A stretch of DNA of 14,349 bases, taken from NCBI GenBank assembly GCA_038329555.1, contig JBBQNC010000057.1:1-14349 (forward strand), written 5' to 3'. Below, one piece after another: positions 12,928 through 14,349 of this stretch. This stretch comes from JALYUA01 sp038329555. GTDB taxonomy: Bacteria; Acidobacteriota; Thermoanaerobaculia; UBA5066; Gp7-AA6. A program made the translations under genes and the position numbers. The notes below the pieces were generated by a model. The model was not told where the DNA came from. It worked only from the letters and a program-made list of their open reading frames with translations, and did not search any database. Every line of letters starts with the position of its first letter. Position 1 is the first letter of the stretch.

Positions 12928-14349
12928 TCACCCCTCCGTCTCGACGTCCTTCCAGGGAGTGATCGCGACGATCTCCGCGGGCGTTCCGGAGAGAGAGACC
13001 CGTTCTCCCGCGCGGCGCCCGAGAAGGCCCTGCGCGAACTCCGACTCGTAGGAGTAGACGTTCGCCTCCGGCCTCGAGTCCCACGGCCCCAGGATCGTCG
13101 CCTCCCGCTCCGATCCCGTCTCCAGCTCCCGGACCTTGACGCGGGTGCCGACGCGGACCTCGGAGCTGTCGATCCTGGCGGGATCGAGCGCTCGCGTCCG
13201 GGACAGCTCGTCCGAAAGGGTCGCGATGCGCGCGGACAGATATTCGTGCTTCTGCCGGGCCGACTGGTACTCGAAGTTCTCTCTCAGGTCGCCGTGCTCC
13301 TTGGCGGTCTTCATCGCTTCCGCGTTCGCGGGAAGGTCCACCTGCCGCAGGTGGAGCAGCTCCTTGCGGCGGGCCTCGATCGACTCGGCGGTTCCGTAGA
13401 GGTACTCCTTCGCCGGCGTTCGCAGGTCAGGCCACGCCATCAGGAGCGCTTCGCGGACAACGGCCCGGCGGTGCTCCTCGAGGTTGTTGGCCCGGGTCAG
13501 CGCCGTCAGGAAGTCGCGCGCCTCGTCCTCGGTCCCGGAGCGGACGAGCCGCACGGCGAGGTGGCCCGGATCGAAGAATTCCTTGACGCGGGAGCGGATC
13601 GTCGAGAACTCCTCCTGGCGGAGGGCATCGACCAGCACGAGGAAGAGCCCCGGGTTGGCGGGGAGGTTTTCCTCCTGGATGCGCTCGGCGAGCCACACGA
13701 ACGCGCGCGGCGCCATGCGGGGCGACCGAAGGATCCGACGAACGATCTCCTCGCGTTTGTCGGGCACCGCCTCGAGCTCCCGGAAGAGGTAGGCGAGCAC
13801 CCGCGAATCCTCTTCGCGATGGAACTGCTCGGCGAAGATCTCCGCCCACTTCGAGGCGCCGTTGCGCGCGACCTCGAGCGCCTTCTCGCGCGCCCCCGCG
13901 TCGTGGATGCGCCCGATGACGGCGGCGGGTTCCCCGGACGCGAGAAGCCGGTCGCCCGGAAAGGCCTCGGGCTCCCCCGGAACGAGGCGCAGCGCGGTCT
14001 GCGACAGCTCCCAGGCGAGCGCGGGGTCGTCGGACTCGGCCTTCCCCGCCTCCTGGGCGAGGCGGTCCGCGAACTCGCGGGCGAGCTCCTTGGAGCGCTT
14101 CCCGTTCTTCCGGGCGATCTCGATCTGGCGGCGAGGCGCCGCCTTCGCGAAGCTGCCGCGAATCGAATCGTCGGCCGCGCCCGCGCTTTCGGACCAGGAG
14201 ACGCGCGCCGACTTCGCGGACCCGGCGACGAGAAGCTGCGGATGTTTCTTGGCCGCCGTCCAGAAGCTCGTCCAGCGCGGCTCCTCGACGATCCCCGAGA
14301 GATGCTCCTTGATCTCCGCGAGGGTCAAAGGCCTGCGCATGCTCTCCAG
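12928..14349 (-). CDS. greA: Transcript cleavage factor GreA with long helical N-terminal extension (probably 5'-partial)
   Basis: At least 470 residues are encoded. The last 155 are a full GreA: an antiparallel coiled coil (about 318-388) whose tip, EHGDLRENFEYQSAR, keeps the acidic pair Asp351 and Glu354 that reach the RNA polymerase active site, then the C-terminal FKBP-like domain (about 394-465) with VGTRVKV, ATILGPWDS and AQGLLGRRAGERV. The preceding 315 residues are helical, repeat-like and unlike E. coli GreA, which has only 158 residues. Long GreA forms with helical N-terminal domains are known in Chlamydia and Borrelia. An ATG at 14340 with GGAG just before it is a possible start. 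However, the first residues (TLAEIKEHLSG, EPRWTSFWTAAKKHPQL) look like the middle of a longer protein, and the frame stays open to the edge, so I treat it as truncated. Confidence 0.88.
   Translation of the reverse strand: MESMRRPLTLAEIKEHLSGIVEEPRWTSFWTAAKKHPQLLVAGSAKSARVSWSESAGAADDSIRGSFAKAAPRRQIEIARKNGKRSKELAREFADRLAQEAGKAESDDPALAWELSQTALRLVPGEPEAFPGDRLLASGEPAAVIGRIHDAGAREKALEVARNGASKWAEIFAEQFHREEDSRVLAYLFRELEAVPDKREEIVRRILRSPRMAPRAFVWLAERIQEENLPANPGLFLVLVDALRQEEFSTIRSRVKEFFDPGHLAVRLVRSGTEDEARDFLTALTRANNLEEHRRAVVREALLMAWPDLRTPAKEYLYGTAESIEARRKELLHLRQVDLPANAEAMKTAKEHGDLRENFEYQSARQKHEYLSARIATLSDELSRTRALDPARIDSSEVRVGTRVKVRELETGSEREATILGPWDSRPEANVYSYESEFAQGLLGRRAGERVSLSGTPAEIVAITPWKDVETEG

Overview
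This is a gene-dense, very G+C-rich bacterial window, G+C being high by eye throughout. It has about a dozen protein genes on both strands, many GTG starts and several 4-base gene overlaps. I see no rRNA, tRNA, CRISPR array, insertion sequence or phage gene. The gene content (a large secreted BNR/VPS10-type propeller protein, a long GreA, an AsmA-like protein and a DUF3352-like secreted protein) suggests a chromosomal segment of an Acidobacteriota-like or related soil or sediment lineage. That placement is an inference from gene types, not proof.

Left block (positions 1-3880): the tail of an unidentified plus-strand gene runs into a minus-strand gene string. Read in transcription order, the string is a putative lipoprotein, a small helical protein, a rhodanese, a GAPDH-like protein and a canonical GAPDH. 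The lipoprotein and the helical protein overlap by ATGA. After a 67-base gap, the rhodanese overlaps the GAPDH-like gene by GTGA, which in turn overlaps gapA by ATGA. The GAPDH-like protein keeps the fold signatures but has Ser in place of the catalytic Cys. It has also lost the Arg of the substrate-phosphate site, the Thr run of the inorganic-phosphate site and the Asn near the nicotinamide. It is therefore predicted to be a GAPDH pseudoenzyme, or a repurposed enzyme, made by translational coupling with the real GAPDH. This is the most notable item in the window.

Middle block (3881-9888): a divergent intergenic region leads into a 1076-residue secreted Asp-box beta-propeller protein and, 19 bases later, a YbjQ/UPF0145 protein. 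These converge, with a 23-base 3' overlap, on a minus-strand pair consisting of an SDR oxidoreductase followed by a single-pass AsmA-like protein.

Right block (9889-14349): a plus-strand ABC-2 type exporter (ATPase, then permease, coupled by GTGA) is followed after one base by a secreted protein with a DUF3352-like look. After a short intergenic stretch with two hairpins comes a convergent minus-strand gene. It encodes a GreA-type transcript cleavage factor with a long helical N-terminal extension, probably cut by the window edge.
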